The notes beneath the pieces were generated by a model, which was given only the letters and a program-made list of their open reading frames with translations, did not search any database and had not been told where the DNA came from. The position numbers were made by a program, and so were the translations under genes. Shown in pieces: positions 24,819 to 33,525 of a stretch of DNA of 64,000 nt. Location: positions 186,001 to 250,000 of the forward strand of contig NZ_JADKPT010000001.1 in assembly GCF_015351595.1 (NCBI RefSeq), given 5' to 3'. How positions within the stretch are numbered: the first letter of the stretch is position 1; each line of letters opens with the position of its first letter. Origin of the DNA: Flavobacterium sp. LC2016-12 (GTDB lineage Bacteria; Bacteroidota; Bacteroidia; Flavobacteriales; Flavobacteriaceae).

Positions 24819-26084
24819 TTAAAATTTATATTGCATTAAAAATGCAAAATCAAGTTCTGTTTGGAATTCATTTGCCACATATTCCTGTTCGTTTGCTGTA
24901 ATGAGAAGACCAAAAATGTAGTGACTTTTAATCAATTTAGAAAAACCTGCACTTACCCGATAAGAACTTGCAGACATTCTCACTTCATACTGCGCAGCTC
25001 TTGTTCTGTCGTCTAGTGAAGTACCGTAACCGGCAATTAGTGTTATGTAATCATATTTTGTTTTATAATAATATCTGGAAGTAATATTAATTGAAGTGCC
25101 ATCTTCTTGAATGAACGATCTTAAGTTAACCCAAAAAGAGCCAAAATACTTTCCTAAACCAATATTTAGCGCCTTTAAATTACTATTATCCTGCATTAAA
25201 ATATATCGCGCTCCTAAATCAGCTTCCCAACCTTTACTAAAATTATGATAGTACGAATAACCTAATCGAAATTCAGGAAAGGCGCTGTCCTGACTATAGG
25301 CAACATCAATATAATGGTAATTATTTTTTTTGGCAAAAAGATAAGATTCAGCTTCCGCCTGAAATCCGCTTGACATAACTAAACTTGAAGAACGTCTTTT
25401 TGCATAATTTAATTTTGCACTTACGCTGCCCCAGATTCGCTGCCTCATATAATCTACACTGGCTAAGTACCAGGGGCCAACTCCATCCCGGTTAATTGTA
25501 GTTTCATTATAATAGACTCCAACCCGTTCAAAATTTGTTTTTGAATACAAAAGATAAAGACGCTGTCCGATATCGGGATCATTCGGGAATTTGGCTTTGA
25601 TGGATTTTAGATATTTTGCTTCATTTTTAGTATCGTTTTGCAAAGAATATATTGCAATTCTTCTGATACGAAAAGGTTTGCTGTCTGGAAATAACTCAAT
25701 TGCTTTTTCGGTTGTAATAAGACCTTCTTCGTATTTTTGTTCTTCAATATCTAGATTAATGAGATAAAGAAAGGCGTCTTCATAAACTGGATTTTTATCA
25801 ATAACATAATTATAATAATATCGGGCACTGTCTTTTGATTTGATCAAATCATAATTTCGTCCCAACACTAAATGAAAATCAAGATAATCCGGAGCTAGTT
25901 TTTTCCCTAACAATGCTCTCTTAATATTTAACTTATAATCAGGATGATTGGTCTTCATATTTTTTAGGATAACAGTCAAAAGACTATCCGTGTCAACTTT
26001 TTTTTGTGCGTTTATATTTTGATAAGAAAATAAAAGCAGGCAAAAAAGTGATGTAGTTATTGATATGAGTTTATTACTTTTCAT
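24819..26084 (-). CDS. TPR plus YaiO-type outer-membrane beta-barrel protein
   Basis: A 421-residue exported protein. After the signal peptide (to about residue 26, NINAQ) there are TPR-like repeats (about 30-170: DYLDFHLVLGRNYDL, NPVYEDAFLYLINLDIEEQKYEEGL). A C-terminal barrel of the YaiO family follows (about 185-421; YLASVDYMRQRIWGS, GWEADLGARYILM, final LMQYKF with terminal Phe). TPR-plus-barrel proteins such as PgaA and PelB export synthase-made polysaccharides; E. coli yaiO also sits beside a GT2 gene. It lies 8 bases after the GT2 stop and 5 before DUF4838. Confidence 0.85.
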   Translation of the reverse strand: MKSNKLISITTSLFCLLLFSYQNINAQKKVDTDSLLTVILKNMKTNHPDYKLNIKRALLGKKLAPDYLDFHLVLGRNYDLIKSKDSARYYYNYVIDKNPVYEDAFLYLINLDIEEQKYEEGLITTEKAIELFPDSKPFRIRRIAIYSLQNDTKNEAKYLKSIKAKFPNDPDIGQRLYLLYSKTNFERVGVYYNETTINRDGVGPWYLASVDYMRQRIWGSVSAKLNYAKRRSSSLVMSSGFQAEAESYLFAKKNNYHYIDVAYSQDSAFPEFRLGYSYYHNFSKGWEADLGARYILMQDNSNLKALNIGLGKYFGSFWVNLRSFIQEDGTSINITSRYYYKTKYDYITLIAGYGTSLDDRTRAAQYEVRMSASSYRVSAGFSKLIKSHYIFGLLITANEQEYVANEFQTELDFAFLMQYKF

Positions 26085-26092
26085 CTTTCAAA

Positions 26093-27529
26093 TTATTTTT
26101 TAACTGGTTTTTCATAACCTTTACGAACCATCACACCCCATTTTTGTTCTTTTTGAGAAAAGAAATACCAATATCCTTTTAACGAGGCGTAGACATTGAC
26201 AGGATGATAAACAAAAGGTTCAATAACTGCCATTCCAACCAGCGTAATTAGCTCTTTATAATTCGCATAGCTCTTGTATAATATTTCGTCAATCAAAATA
26301 GAAATTATCGTTATCGAGAGATAAAAGAGATAAACAATAGTACTGATTATTAAAAGATAGTGAAAATCTACCAGACCAAAGGCGAGACTTACAATTAAAG
26401 TGATAATGCCTAAAAACTCTATAATTGGAACTAAAAATTCAAAGCTGAAAAAAAAAGGCAGAACCAGAAAAGCCGTTCTTCCATATTTTGGATTTAAAAA
26501 CATTTTTCGATGTAAATAGAGTGTTTGTATTAATCCTCTTGCCCAGCGGATGCGTTGTCTCAAAAATACTTGCCTTGTACTCGGAACTTCTGTCCAGCAA
26601 AGTGATTCAGGTATATATTGAATCAAAAATTTTTCATTTGCATCATGCATATATTTTCTCATACGCGTAACAAGTTCCATATCTTCTCCCAACGATTTGT
26701 GCCAGTAACCGCCTGCTTTTATAACAATATCTTTGTCAAACATACCTAATCCGCCAGAAACTAGAAGAAGTCCGTTTATTTGGCTCCAGGCCATTCGGCC
26801 AAATAAAAAGGATCGTACATATTCTAGTTCCTGAAAACGCGGATACCATTCTTTAGGGTAATGTACTTTAAATAAAAAACCTTCTTTAATATCACACGAA
26901 TTTGAAATTCTGATTCCTGCCCCAGTTGCAATAACTCTGGTTTCATTTTCCATGAACGGCTTTGCTAATTTTAGAATAGTATTGCTTTTTAAAATGCAAT
27001 CAACATCAGTACATAAAAACAAAGGATATTGTGAAGAATTTATTCCTGCATTAGATGCGTCGGCTTTGCTTTTACCATTTAGTTTATCAACTACCATTAG
27101 TTTTGAGTAGGCAGGATTTTTTGATTTATAATGACCTCTTACAGGCTGCGTTAGTATTTTTTCCTGATAATAAAAGTCAATTTTAACCAAATCAAATTCA
27201 GTTATCAATTTTTCGAGCGTATCATCGGTGCTTCCGTCATTCACAATTATGATTTCAAATTTTGGATATGTTAATGAAAGCAATGATTTGACATTGTATA
27301 CAATGTTTACGCCTTCATTAAAGGCTGGTGCAACAACTGACACACCTAAAATATGATTAGAACGAAGTAGTACCTCTTCGTCAAGATATTTTTGATATTT
27401 TAAATGTTTTATGATTGCCCAATAGGATAAGATTGATAAAAAAATATAAAATAAAATATAGCCAAGTGAAAAGGAGGCTATAAAAATATCATAACAACGA
27501 ATAAGATAATGTAAAAGATTATGCATCAT
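26093..27529 (-). CDS. Membrane-embedded family 2 glycosyltransferase (processive polysaccharide synthase type)
   Basis: A 478-residue GT2 enzyme. Membrane segments at the N-terminus (about 15-40) and C-terminus (about 345-420) flank the catalytic domain. That domain has VVAPAFNEG (64-72), VNDGSTDD (96-103), the DxD metal motif Asp175-x-Asp177 (TDVDC), GED (281-283) and QRIRW (325-329). The QxxRW motif marks processive synthases such as PgaC, BcsA and hyaluronan synthase. Its start overlaps the stop of the HEAT gene by three bases. The polymer is not known; the partners make it an export-coupled exopolysaccharide. Confidence 0.9.
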   Translation of the reverse strand: MMHNLLHYLIRCYDIFIASFSLGYILFYIFLSILSYWAIIKHLKYQKYLDEEVLLRSNHILGVSVVAPAFNEGVNIVYNVKSLLSLTYPKFEIIIVNDGSTDDTLEKLITEFDLVKIDFYYQEKILTQPVRGHYKSKNPAYSKLMVVDKLNGKSKADASNAGINSSQYPLFLCTDVDCILKSNTILKLAKPFMENETRVIATGAGIRISNSCDIKEGFLFKVHYPKEWYPRFQELEYVRSFLFGRMAWSQINGLLLVSGGLGMFDKDIVIKAGGYWHKSLGEDMELVTRMRKYMHDANEKFLIQYIPESLCWTEVPSTRQVFLRQRIRWARGLIQTLYLHRKMFLNPKYGRTAFLVLPFFFSFEFLVPIIEFLGIITLIVSLAFGLVDFHYLLIISTIVYLFYLSITIISILIDEILYKSYANYKELITLVGMAVIEPFVYHPVNVYASLKGYWYFFSQKEQKWGVMVRKGYEKPVKK

Positions 27530-28587
27530 AGTTCTAATTTTCTGTTATGATTAATCATTTTCTGGGTGTCTGAATCTTTCTTTCCTAAGGCATTTAAGGC
27601 CTCACTATCTAAACTATCTAAAGAACACACCATTTTTAATTTTAGGTCTTTTACTTCCTGTTTCGGAATTTCAATCTTCAGGAAATCAATTGTTTTTTTA
27701 GATCCGATTTCAGCCAAAGCCTCCAACATTTCCAGTTGAATTTCGATAGGTTCATTATAAAATAATGCCAGTATTTCGTCTTCCGCTTCTATTAAAAACA
27801 GGTCCTGAATTGCGGTTATAGCATCAATTTTCAAAGCCTTATCTTCGTGATGGAGTAATTTTATTATTTCGGCTGCTTTATTTCTGTAATTATAAAAAAC
27901 CATTGTCATTACAGCCAATTTTAAAATTGTTGGGTTTTTAGCCTGAATCCAGAGGTCTAATTGCTTGGGCTGCGGTATTTTCTCTGAATGCAGTACATCC
28001 ATAACTTTTATGGTGGTGATGATGGAATTTTTAATTCGAAGCTTGTCAACTGCTTGCCAATCACCTTTTGATAAAGCCAAATAAGCAATATTTGCATTGG
28101 ATCTGATGATTTTATTACGGTGAAATAAATAATTTTTTAAAATTGAAATTCCGGGTTTGTAGCCTAAAGCCTGAAAATGGTAAATCCCTTCACATTTTTT
28201 ATATTTTCTGAAGTCCCGAATTAAACTAGCAGAATAATGGTTTAGGTCAAGTTCTTTATAAATTAAAAGAATATTTTTAGCTGTTTTTCCTTTTAAATTA
28301 CTTTTCATTCTAATCATGTCACAAATCAGCATTTCTTTGCACCATGTTTTATGAATTGGAATTTCAGATTTGAATTTTGCGATTTTATATTTTAATGTAT
28401 TTTTATCAGGTTTTGATAAGGTAATCTCGGTTAAAAATATTTCTGATTTTCGAATAATTTGATGTCTATAAGGCAAGTTGTATTGATAATAGATTCTTTT
28501 TAGGAGTAAAATAACTATTAGCGATAGGCTGAGAATAAAAAAGAATGGAATAACGAAATGTTTTATAATTTCTATAAGCTTTTCCAT
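27526..28587 (-). CDS. Membrane-anchored HEAT-repeat protein
   Basis: A 353-residue protein with one N-terminal membrane helix (about 12-30, VIPFFFILSLSLIVILLL). A helical-repeat body follows, whose later units read as HEAT repeats (NKIIRSNANIAYLALSKGDW near 156, PTILKLAVMTMVFYNYRNKA near 219, DKALKIDAITAIQDLFLIEAEDEIL near 247, IEIQLEMLEALAEIGSKKTIDFL near 275). First gene of the operon; it overlaps the GT2 start. It is probably a cytoplasmic or periplasmic scaffold for the synthase complex. This topology and role are inference. Confidence 0.8.
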   Translation of the reverse strand: MEKLIEIIKHFVIPFFFILSLSLIVILLLKRIYYQYNLPYRHQIIRKSEIFLTEITLSKPDKNTLKYKIAKFKSEIPIHKTWCKEMLICDMIRMKSNLKGKTAKNILLIYKELDLNHYSASLIRDFRKYKKCEGIYHFQALGYKPGISILKNYLFHRNKIIRSNANIAYLALSKGDWQAVDKLRIKNSIITTIKVMDVLHSEKIPQPKQLDLWIQAKNPTILKLAVMTMVFYNYRNKAAEIIKLLHHEDKALKIDAITAIQDLFLIEAEDEILALFYNEPIEIQLEMLEALAEIGSKKTIDFLKIEIPKQEVKDLKLKMVCSLDSLDSEALNALGKKDSDTQKMINHNRKLEL

Positions 28588-28658
28588 AAAATTAGCTTTA
28601 TATCGTAATATTACGAAAAAAAAGCGAGAAACCCGAATAAAAAAGGTTGATTTTCAAG

Positions 28659-29423
28659 CTAAAAGCCTTCGAAAACACCTAGTCCAAAAAGGGCAAAATC
28701 ATATTTTACCGGATCTTTTGAATCCATTTCACGAAGCTTAAAATCTAATTCGGCTAGAGCTTTTCCATCATTCTGTTTTCGCGAGAGGATGCCTAATTTG
28801 CGGGCTACATTTCCGGAATGAACATCAAGCGGACAAGATAATGAAGCGGGAGAAATGGTTTTCCAAATGCCTAAATCGACGCCTTTTGTATCCTGACGAA
28901 CCATCCAGCGTAAATACATGTTGATTCTTTTTGCTGCCGAATTGTTTAGCGGATCAGAAATGTGTTTTTGTGTTCGGGGTAAATGATCAATTTCGAAGAA
29001 GATTTTTTTGAATTCATGAATGCTTTTCTGCAAACTATTTTCTTCCTGATTTTTTGCAAATACCGCTTCTAAACCATTATAGTTTTTATAAATATGTTGT
29101 AATCCTTTTATGAAACCTCCGAAATCCTTTCCGTTGAAAGTACGATGTACAAAATTTTCCAATCGCGACAAATCTTCATCAGAATGCGACATTACAAAGT
29201 CATAAGGTGTATTCCCCATCAATTCCATCATTTGATGTGAATTTTTGATGATCATTTTACGATTTCCCCAAGCAATAGTCGCACTCAAAAATCCGGCAAT
29301 TTCAATATCTTCTTTTTGAGTAAATAAATGCGGAATTTGTACAGGATCGCTCTCAATAAAATCCTGATTATTGTATTGAATGACTTTTTCGTCGAGAAAT
29401 TCTTTGAGTTCTTTTTGATTCAT
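28659..29423 (-). CDS. TIGR02757/DUF2400 family protein
   Basis: A 254-residue soluble protein. The family shows in the N-terminal DPVQIPHLFTQKEDIEIAGFLSATIAWGNR (about 26-55), the central NMYLRWMVRQDTKGVDLGIW and the C-terminal LSCPLDVHSGNVARKLGILSR, which carries a conserved DVH. This C-terminal region resembles the helix-hairpin-helix DNA glycosylase fold, so a nucleic acid role is possible. That is inference; no biochemical function is known to me. Transcribed alone. Confidence 0.85.
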   Translation of the reverse strand: MNQKELKEFLDEKVIQYNNQDFIESDPVQIPHLFTQKEDIEIAGFLSATIAWGNRKMIIKNSHQMMELMGNTPYDFVMSHSDEDLSRLENFVHRTFNGKDFGGFIKGLQHIYKNYNGLEAVFAKNQEENSLQKSIHEFKKIFFEIDHLPRTQKHISDPLNNSAAKRINMYLRWMVRQDTKGVDLGIWKTISPASLSCPLDVHSGNVARKLGILSRKQNDGKALAELDFKLREMDSKDPVKYDFALFGLGVFEGF

Positions 29424-29452
29424 TTGAAATGAAAGTTCTTAGTATTCAAGTG

Positions 29453-29548
29453 CCCTAGCCCTGATGGGAGGGAAAATCCTTTTGTGCTGCTCCCGATAGC
29501 TATCGGGCGACACAAAAGATTTGGAAGGACAGCAGGAATAGCTCCTAA
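29453..29548. repeat. Dispersed palindromic element, copy A
   Basis: About 96 bp, with ends CCCTAGCCCTGATGGGAGGG and GGAAGGACAGC...AGCTCCTAA, inner arms AATCCTTTTGTG and CACAAAAGATTT, and a central perfect palindrome CCCGATAGCTATCGGG. The outer framework recurs at 33373 and 61060. Its end supplies the TAG stop codon of lolD. Confidence 0.85.
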
Positions 29549-30210
29549 TTACTAATCTGCCCGTCTACCATTATCAATTTTCTATCGGCCATATTAGCCA
29601 ATTCTTCGTTGTGTGTTACGATGACAAATGTTTGTCCGAATTCATCACGAAGCTGGAAAAATAACTGATGTAAATTTTCTGCAGAATGTGTGTCTAAATT
29701 TCCCGAAGGTTCATCGGCAAAAATAACATCAGGCTTATTGATTAATGCTCTTGCTACAGCAACACGTTGTTGTTCACCGCCTGAAAGTTCATTTGGTTTA
29801 TGATTGATTCGATGTGATAACCCTAAAAAAGTCAATATTTTTTTAGCTTCAGACTCAGTTTCAGATGGTTTTTTGCCCGCAATATAAGCTGGAATACACA
29901 CATTTTCTAAAGCTGTAAATTCTGGTAAAAGCTGATGAAACTGAAAAATGAAACCTAAATTTAAATTTCTGAATTTAGATAATGTTTTATCATTCAATCC
30001 TAAAATATTTTCACCATTAATAGTTAATGTAGTTTCGGTTTCAGATTTTGACGGTTTATCTAAAGTTCCTAAGATCTGTAATAAAGTTGTTTTTCCGGCA
30101 CCAGAAGCGCCAACTATCGAAACAATTTCACCCTTTTTAATATGCAGATCAACTCCTTTTAAAACTTCAAGCTGATCGTAGAATTTATGTATATTTTTTG
30201 CGTGTATCAT
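29545..30210 (-). CDS. lolD: ABC transporter ATP-binding protein, LolD-like
   Basis: The start is placed at 30210 ([20 protein letters not shown]), since the upstream 18 codons look non-coding. 221 residues. Walker A GASGAGKT (34-41), signature LSGGEQQR (142-149), Walker B with Glu167 (VIFADEP) and switch His (IVTHNEEL). It belongs to the LolD/MacB ATPase group that powers release of lipoproteins from the inner membrane to the LolA carrier. Its LolC/E permease is not in the neighbourhood, which is common in Bacteroidota. The stop codon lies inside repeat copy A. Confidence 0.85.
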   Translation of the reverse strand: MIHAKNIHKFYDQLEVLKGVDLHIKKGEIVSIVGASGAGKTTLLQILGTLDKPSKSETETTLTINGENILGLNDKTLSKFRNLNLGFIFQFHQLLPEFTALENVCIPAYIAGKKPSETESEAKKILTFLGLSHRINHKPNELSGGEQQRVAVARALINKPDVIFADEPSGNLDTHSAENLHQLFFQLRDEFGQTFVIVTHNEELANMADRKLIMVDGQISN

Positions 30211-30419
30211 TTTTGAAACTGTTTCTACAAAGAAACAAAGATTCTGATTAGAATCAAATTCCAATCCCGAAGTTTAAGGATAAATTCCAAATTCTAATTT
30301 GCAAAATAAAATTGGCTTGAAAATTGAATGAGTGGTAATTAAAGAAAAAAATGGGCATTAGAAATAAATTACTTTGCTAATTTCTTTTTAAATTCGAATA
30401 ATCTCTAATTGAATTGAAA

Positions 30420-30719
30420 ATGCAAGATTTACAAGCAATAAACGAAGAAGATAAAATGAGGAAACTCCTTTTAGGTTTGCTTTTGGATGGAATTGGTATG
30501 ATTTCTTTCAGTATTCCTTTAATTGGTGAGTTTTCAGATGTGATATGGGCACCAATCGCTGCCTTTGTCATGACAAGAATGTATAAAGGGAGAGTAGGGA
30601 AAGTAGCCAGTATTTTGACATTTGTTGAAGAAATAATTCCGTTTACGGATATAATTCCATCCTTTACCCTTACGTGGATTTATACCTATTACTTTCAGAA
30701 AAGCAGTAAGGAAATTTAG
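30420..30719 (+). CDS. Small membrane protein, 99 residues
   Basis: Starts MQDLQAINEEDKMRKLLLG at ATG 30420 (a TTG two codons upstream is less likely). About two to three hydrophobic segments (LLLGLLLDGIGMISFSIPLI, VIWAPIAAFVM, FTDIIPSFTLTWIYTYYF). It resembles small Bacteroidota inner-membrane proteins of unknown role. Its stop overlaps the stop region of the convergent DUF6787-like gene by four bases. Confidence 0.7.
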   Translation: MQDLQAINEEDKMRKLLLGLLLDGIGMISFSIPLIGEFSDVIWAPIAAFVMTRMYKGRVGKVASILTFVEEIIPFTDIIPSFTLTWIYTYYFQKSSKEI

Positions 30720-31018
30720 TTTTTGAAAAGGAATCCAAGGCCCATATTTTTAAGCATTTTCTTTTCGAAGTTCCAAAAGAAGCGAAATTGACCAAAAAGT
30801 GTTCCAATAGCGACCAATAAAACCTGATAAATAGGGAATATAATCAACAAACGAATTAAAGTAAACCAACCACCAAAATCTTCTTTGGTGATGCCTAGCC
30901 ATACGCAAAAAGGTTTAGACAACCACGCAGATGCCGATCCTGTGATGGCAAAAACGATAAGTATAATTATGGCTTGTACATTTGAGGTAATGCCCCAACG
31001 TTTCTTTAATTTATCCAT
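30716..31018 (-). CDS. DUF6787-like small membrane protein, 100 residues
   Basis: MDKLKKRWGITSNVQAIIILIVFAITG opens with a short basic N-terminus, followed by two membrane segments (about 16-33 and 52-74). The C-terminal FWNFEKKMLKNMGLGFLF is amphipathic. The KKRWGI...N start and GRF-like FGQFRFFWNFEKKM end recur in a Bacteroidota family of unknown function. It converges with the preceding gene and lies 33 bases after the stop of the lipoprotein gene at 31052, so the two may be cotranscribed. Confidence 0.7.
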   Translation of the reverse strand: MDKLKKRWGITSNVQAIIILIVFAITGSASAWLSKPFCVWLGITKEDFGGWFTLIRLLIIFPIYQVLLVAIGTLFGQFRFFWNFEKKMLKNMGLGFLFKN

Positions 31019-31051
31019 GCTTTATTTAAAACGATTACAAATATAACAACA

Positions 31052-31492
31052 TTATCTTATCGGAACATACCCGCCAAGCTTTTGTTTGTAAGTATTTTGA
31101 AAATAAATCATATAGTTATAAATCAAGTAATTTACTTCGTAACCATAATGAATGTCAGGTCGATAATCGATTGACATTTCATATAAATTAGGATTGTAGC
31201 GTTGTGGTTGTGTTGCGCGATTATTCCATTCTGTCACATAAATATAATTTTTGTTTTCAAGATAGGATAAAGAATGATAATTTCTAGGGTATGCCCGCGA
31301 AGCCAACCATGTACTAAAACCATTATCTATGATAATTACTTCATACTCTAAAGAATCATTTGCAATTCGAACAGTATCATTTACTCCCGGATTGGGTTTA
31401 GATGAAGTCGACGCAACCGTATTCTTTTTTGAAGCTGTAGAACATGCAACTATAGTAAAAATTACGATTAATATGTAAATTATCTTTTTCAT
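31052..31492 (-). CDS. Lipoprotein, DUF6146-like, 146 residues
   Basis: A lipoprotein signal MKKIIYILIVIFTIVAC (Cys17) is followed by a Ser/Thr-rich linker and a compact domain. That domain has EVIIIDNGFSTWLASRAYPRN, YVTEWNNRATQP and EVNYLIYNYMIYFQNTYKQKLGGYVP. The aromatic, Asn-rich pattern matches a Flavobacteriaceae lipoprotein family of unknown function. Nothing is broken. It is probably read with the downstream small membrane-protein gene. Confidence 0.75.
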   Translation of the reverse strand: MKKIIYILIVIFTIVACSTASKKNTVASTSSKPNPGVNDTVRIANDSLEYEVIIIDNGFSTWLASRAYPRNYHSLSYLENKNYIYVTEWNNRATQPQRYNPNLYEMSIDYRPDIHYGYEVNYLIYNYMIYFQNTYKQKLGGYVPIR

Positions 31493-31533
31493 GATCCGCT
31501 TTTTGAAGCTTAAATTTACGAATAAATTTTGGA

Positions 31534-31668
31534 AAAGGTACTAAGGGGCTGAGATACTAAGTTGCTAAGGTTTTTTAAAACATAAAAAAAGCTGTTAGAA
31601 ACAGCTTTTTTTTATTTGTAAAGTTGATAAAGCTCAGAACCTTAGTGTCTCAGCCCCTTAGAACCTTT
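31534..31668. repeat. Long gene-end inverted repeat enclosing a terminator
   Basis: Arms of 27 bases (31534-31560 and 31642-31668, core CTAAGGGGCTGAGA / TCTCAGCCCCTTAG) match at 25 positions and enclose a normal hairpin terminator. The right arm touches the stop codon of the DUF937 gene. Such number-phrase arms (CTAAGGTACTAAG-like) occur between many Flavobacterium genes. Confidence 0.85.
31584..31613. terminator. Bidirectional hairpin terminator inside the inverted repeat
   Basis: AGCTGTT and AACAGCT form a 7-bp stem with a 3-base loop, an A run on one side and a T run on the other. Confidence 0.8.
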
Positions 31669-32230
31669 ATTTACTTCCAAAGATTTTTCCAATAAAACCA
31701 GCTATACCGCCTTTAGTTTTAGCAACAACCATAACATCAGCTACATCCAATTTTCCATCGGCGTTTTGATCTAAACCAAATTGAGTTCCGTATTTAGAAA
31801 TAGTATCCATTATGTTAGAAGCTTGTCCGCTATTTCCGGAAATTGAGCTGATTATGTCTGAAATATTAAAACTGCTATCATTTGGGTCTTTTGCTTTATT
31901 TACCAGGGAGCTTAGAATTTGTGGAATCATGCTTGCTGCAACTCCTGAAGAAGCTTCGCTGCTTAATCCAAATTTTTCACCAAGGTTTCCACTCACTTGT
32001 TGTGTTAATTGTTGTACAACCGGGTTAGAACTGTCGATAGAAGATGTTCCGTTAAATAAACCTGCCAATTGTTCTGCACCGCCTTCTGAAGCAATCTTTT
32101 GCAATCCAGCGAATATCGAATTACTAGTCTCACCAATTACGGCTTCATTATGCTCATTTGGGACAGCAGTGTTGTTTACAACAGCATCGCCTCCGTATTG
32201 TTGTACTAATTGTGTTAATTGTTCAAACAT
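31667..32230 (-). CDS. DUF937 family protein with a calcium-loop-like motif
   Basis: 187 residues, soluble. It opens MFEQLTQLVQQYGGDAVVNNTAVPNEHN and carries the DUF937 pattern (IFAGLQKIASEGGAEQLAGLF; VAASMIPQILSSLVNKAKDP). Near residues 151-163, DQNADGKLDVADV reads as an EF-hand/dockerin-type Ca-binding loop. A Gly-rich tail (GGIAGFIGKIFG) ends it. Function unknown. It lies downstream of the serA-like gene on the same strand, beyond a terminator, with its own TAnnTTTG box. Confidence 0.82.
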   Translation of the reverse strand: MFEQLTQLVQQYGGDAVVNNTAVPNEHNEAVIGETSNSIFAGLQKIASEGGAEQLAGLFNGTSSIDSSNPVVQQLTQQVSGNLGEKFGLSSEASSGVAASMIPQILSSLVNKAKDPNDSSFNISDIISSISGNSGQASNIMDTISKYGTQFGLDQNADGKLDVADVMVVAKTKGGIAGFIGKIFGSK

Positions 32231-32260
32231 GATTTAAAGAATTTAGATTAGATTTAAACT

Positions 32261-32268
32261 CAAATTTA
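32261..32268 (-). promoter_or_regulatory. Candidate -7 box of the DUF937 gene
   Basis: Minus-strand TAAATTTG fits TAnnTTTG, 30 bases before the start codon. Confidence 0.35.
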
Positions 32269-32280
32269 ATCAAAAAAAGA

Positions 32281-32315
32281 AAGGGATTTATTAAACGATG
32301 TTAATAAATCCCTTC
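32281..32315 (-). terminator. Terminator after the serA-like gene
   Basis: AAGGGATTTATTAA (32281-32294) pairs with TTAATAAATCCCTT (32301-32314) over 14 bp. On the minus strand it is followed by TCTTTTTTTG, the usual T tract. Confidence 0.8.
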
Positions 32316-32337
32316 TAAATAATTTAATTATAATTAA

Positions 32338-33288
32338 TTAGCTCAACAAAGAAATAATTTGCGATGCTAATTCAGTTCCAATTCTGTCTTGTGCTTCTCC
32401 GGTTGCTGCTCCAATATGAGGAGTTAAAGAAATTTTAGTGTGCATTAAAATGGCCATTTCTGGTTTTGGTTCGCTTTCAAAAACGTCCAGACCTGCAAAA
32501 GCAACTTTCCCTGAATCTAAAGCTTTTACTAAAGCAACTTCGTCAATAACACCACCACGAGCACAGTTTACGATTCCAACACCGTCTTTCATAATTGCTA
32601 ATTCTTTCTCACCAATGATGTAACCATCCTGAGCAGGAACGTGCAATGTAATGAAATCAGCTTCTTTGAATAAAGATTCCAATGATTGAGAAACGATTGT
32701 TGTAGTAATAGATTGACCGTCAAAGAATTCTACTTTTACATCAACTTGCGGAATAAAACTATCAGCAGCGATAACTTTCATACCTAAACCAAGTGCCATC
32801 TTTGCAGTAGCTTGCCCGATACGACCGATACCAACGATACCAAGCGTTTTTCCTCTTAATTCAGTTCCGTTTGCATAAGCTTTTTTCAAACCATCAAAGT
32901 TCGAATCTCCTTCAAGAGGCATATTTCTGTTAGAATCATGTAAAAAACGAACACCGGAAAACAAGTGTCCAAATACCAATTCAGCAACAGATTCTGATGA
33001 TGAAGCTGGTGTGTTAATTACGTGGATTCCTTTGCTTTTAGCATAATCAACATCGATATTATCCATACCAACACCACCACGGCCAATAATTTTAAGACCA
33101 GGACAAGCGTCAATAATATCTTTACGAACTTTAGTCGCACTACGCACTAAAACTACGTCTACATTGTTTTCATTCACAAAATTAGCTACTTGTTCCTGAG
33201 CTACTTTTGTAGTTATAACTTCAAATCCACCTTTTTCTAAAGCCAGAATTCCACTTTTTGAAATTCCATCATTCGCTAATACTTTCAT
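32338..33288 (-). CDS. serA: D-3-phosphoglycerate dehydrogenase-type 2-hydroxyacid dehydrogenase
   Basis: 316 residues, the short form without the C-terminal ACT domain. NAD-binding GIVGIGRIGQ near 150, catalytic Arg in NCARGG near 237, and the His of PHIGAATGEA near 294 (Arg/Glu/His triad of the family). It should oxidise 3-phosphoglycerate, the first step of serine synthesis. The serC gene lies just upstream on the same strand, which strongly supports the assignment. The two are separated by 237 bases holding a palindromic element, so they may not share one transcript. Confidence 0.88.
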   Translation of the reverse strand: MKVLANDGISKSGILALEKGGFEVITTKVAQEQVANFVNENNVDVVLVRSATKVRKDIIDACPGLKIIGRGGVGMDNIDVDYAKSKGIHVINTPASSSESVAELVFGHLFSGVRFLHDSNRNMPLEGDSNFDGLKKAYANGTELRGKTLGIVGIGRIGQATAKMALGLGMKVIAADSFIPQVDVKVEFFDGQSITTTIVSQSLESLFKEADFITLHVPAQDGYIIGEKELAIMKDGVGIVNCARGGVIDEVALVKALDSGKVAFAGLDVFESEPKPEMAILMHTKISLTPHIGAATGEAQDRIGTELASQIISLLS

Positions 33289-33372
33289 TTTAGTTTATGT
33301 GTTTATTTGGTTAATCGTTTAATCAGTTAAGATTAGAAGATTAAGATATATATAATTTTTTCTTTTTTGATA

Positions 33373-33456
33373 AAGGAGCTAATCCCGCTATCCGTTCCAA
33401 TCTTTTATGTTTTGAAAAAAAACATAAAAGGATTTCCACTTCTATCGGGGCTAGGG
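33373..33456. repeat. Dispersed palindromic element, copy B
   Basis: About 84 bp between serA and serC. Ends AAGGAGCTAATCCCGCTATCC and ATCGGGGCTAGGG match copies A and C; the centre is a different hairpin (ATGTTTT...AAAACAT). A detached palindrome ATCCCGATAGCTATCGGGA lies at 33491-33509, identical in core to the centre of copy A. Confidence 0.85.
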
Positions 33457-33525
33457 TTTCAGTATTCAATTCACATTTTCGATAAACTGATCCCGATAGC
33501 TATCGGGAGCGACTGCGACTGAAAA

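Noticed and set aside
31812..32237. 141-residue plus-strand ORF
   Set aside because: It is the complement of the DUF937 gene, with many Cys and Ser and no plausible start; the minus-strand frame has clear domain features.
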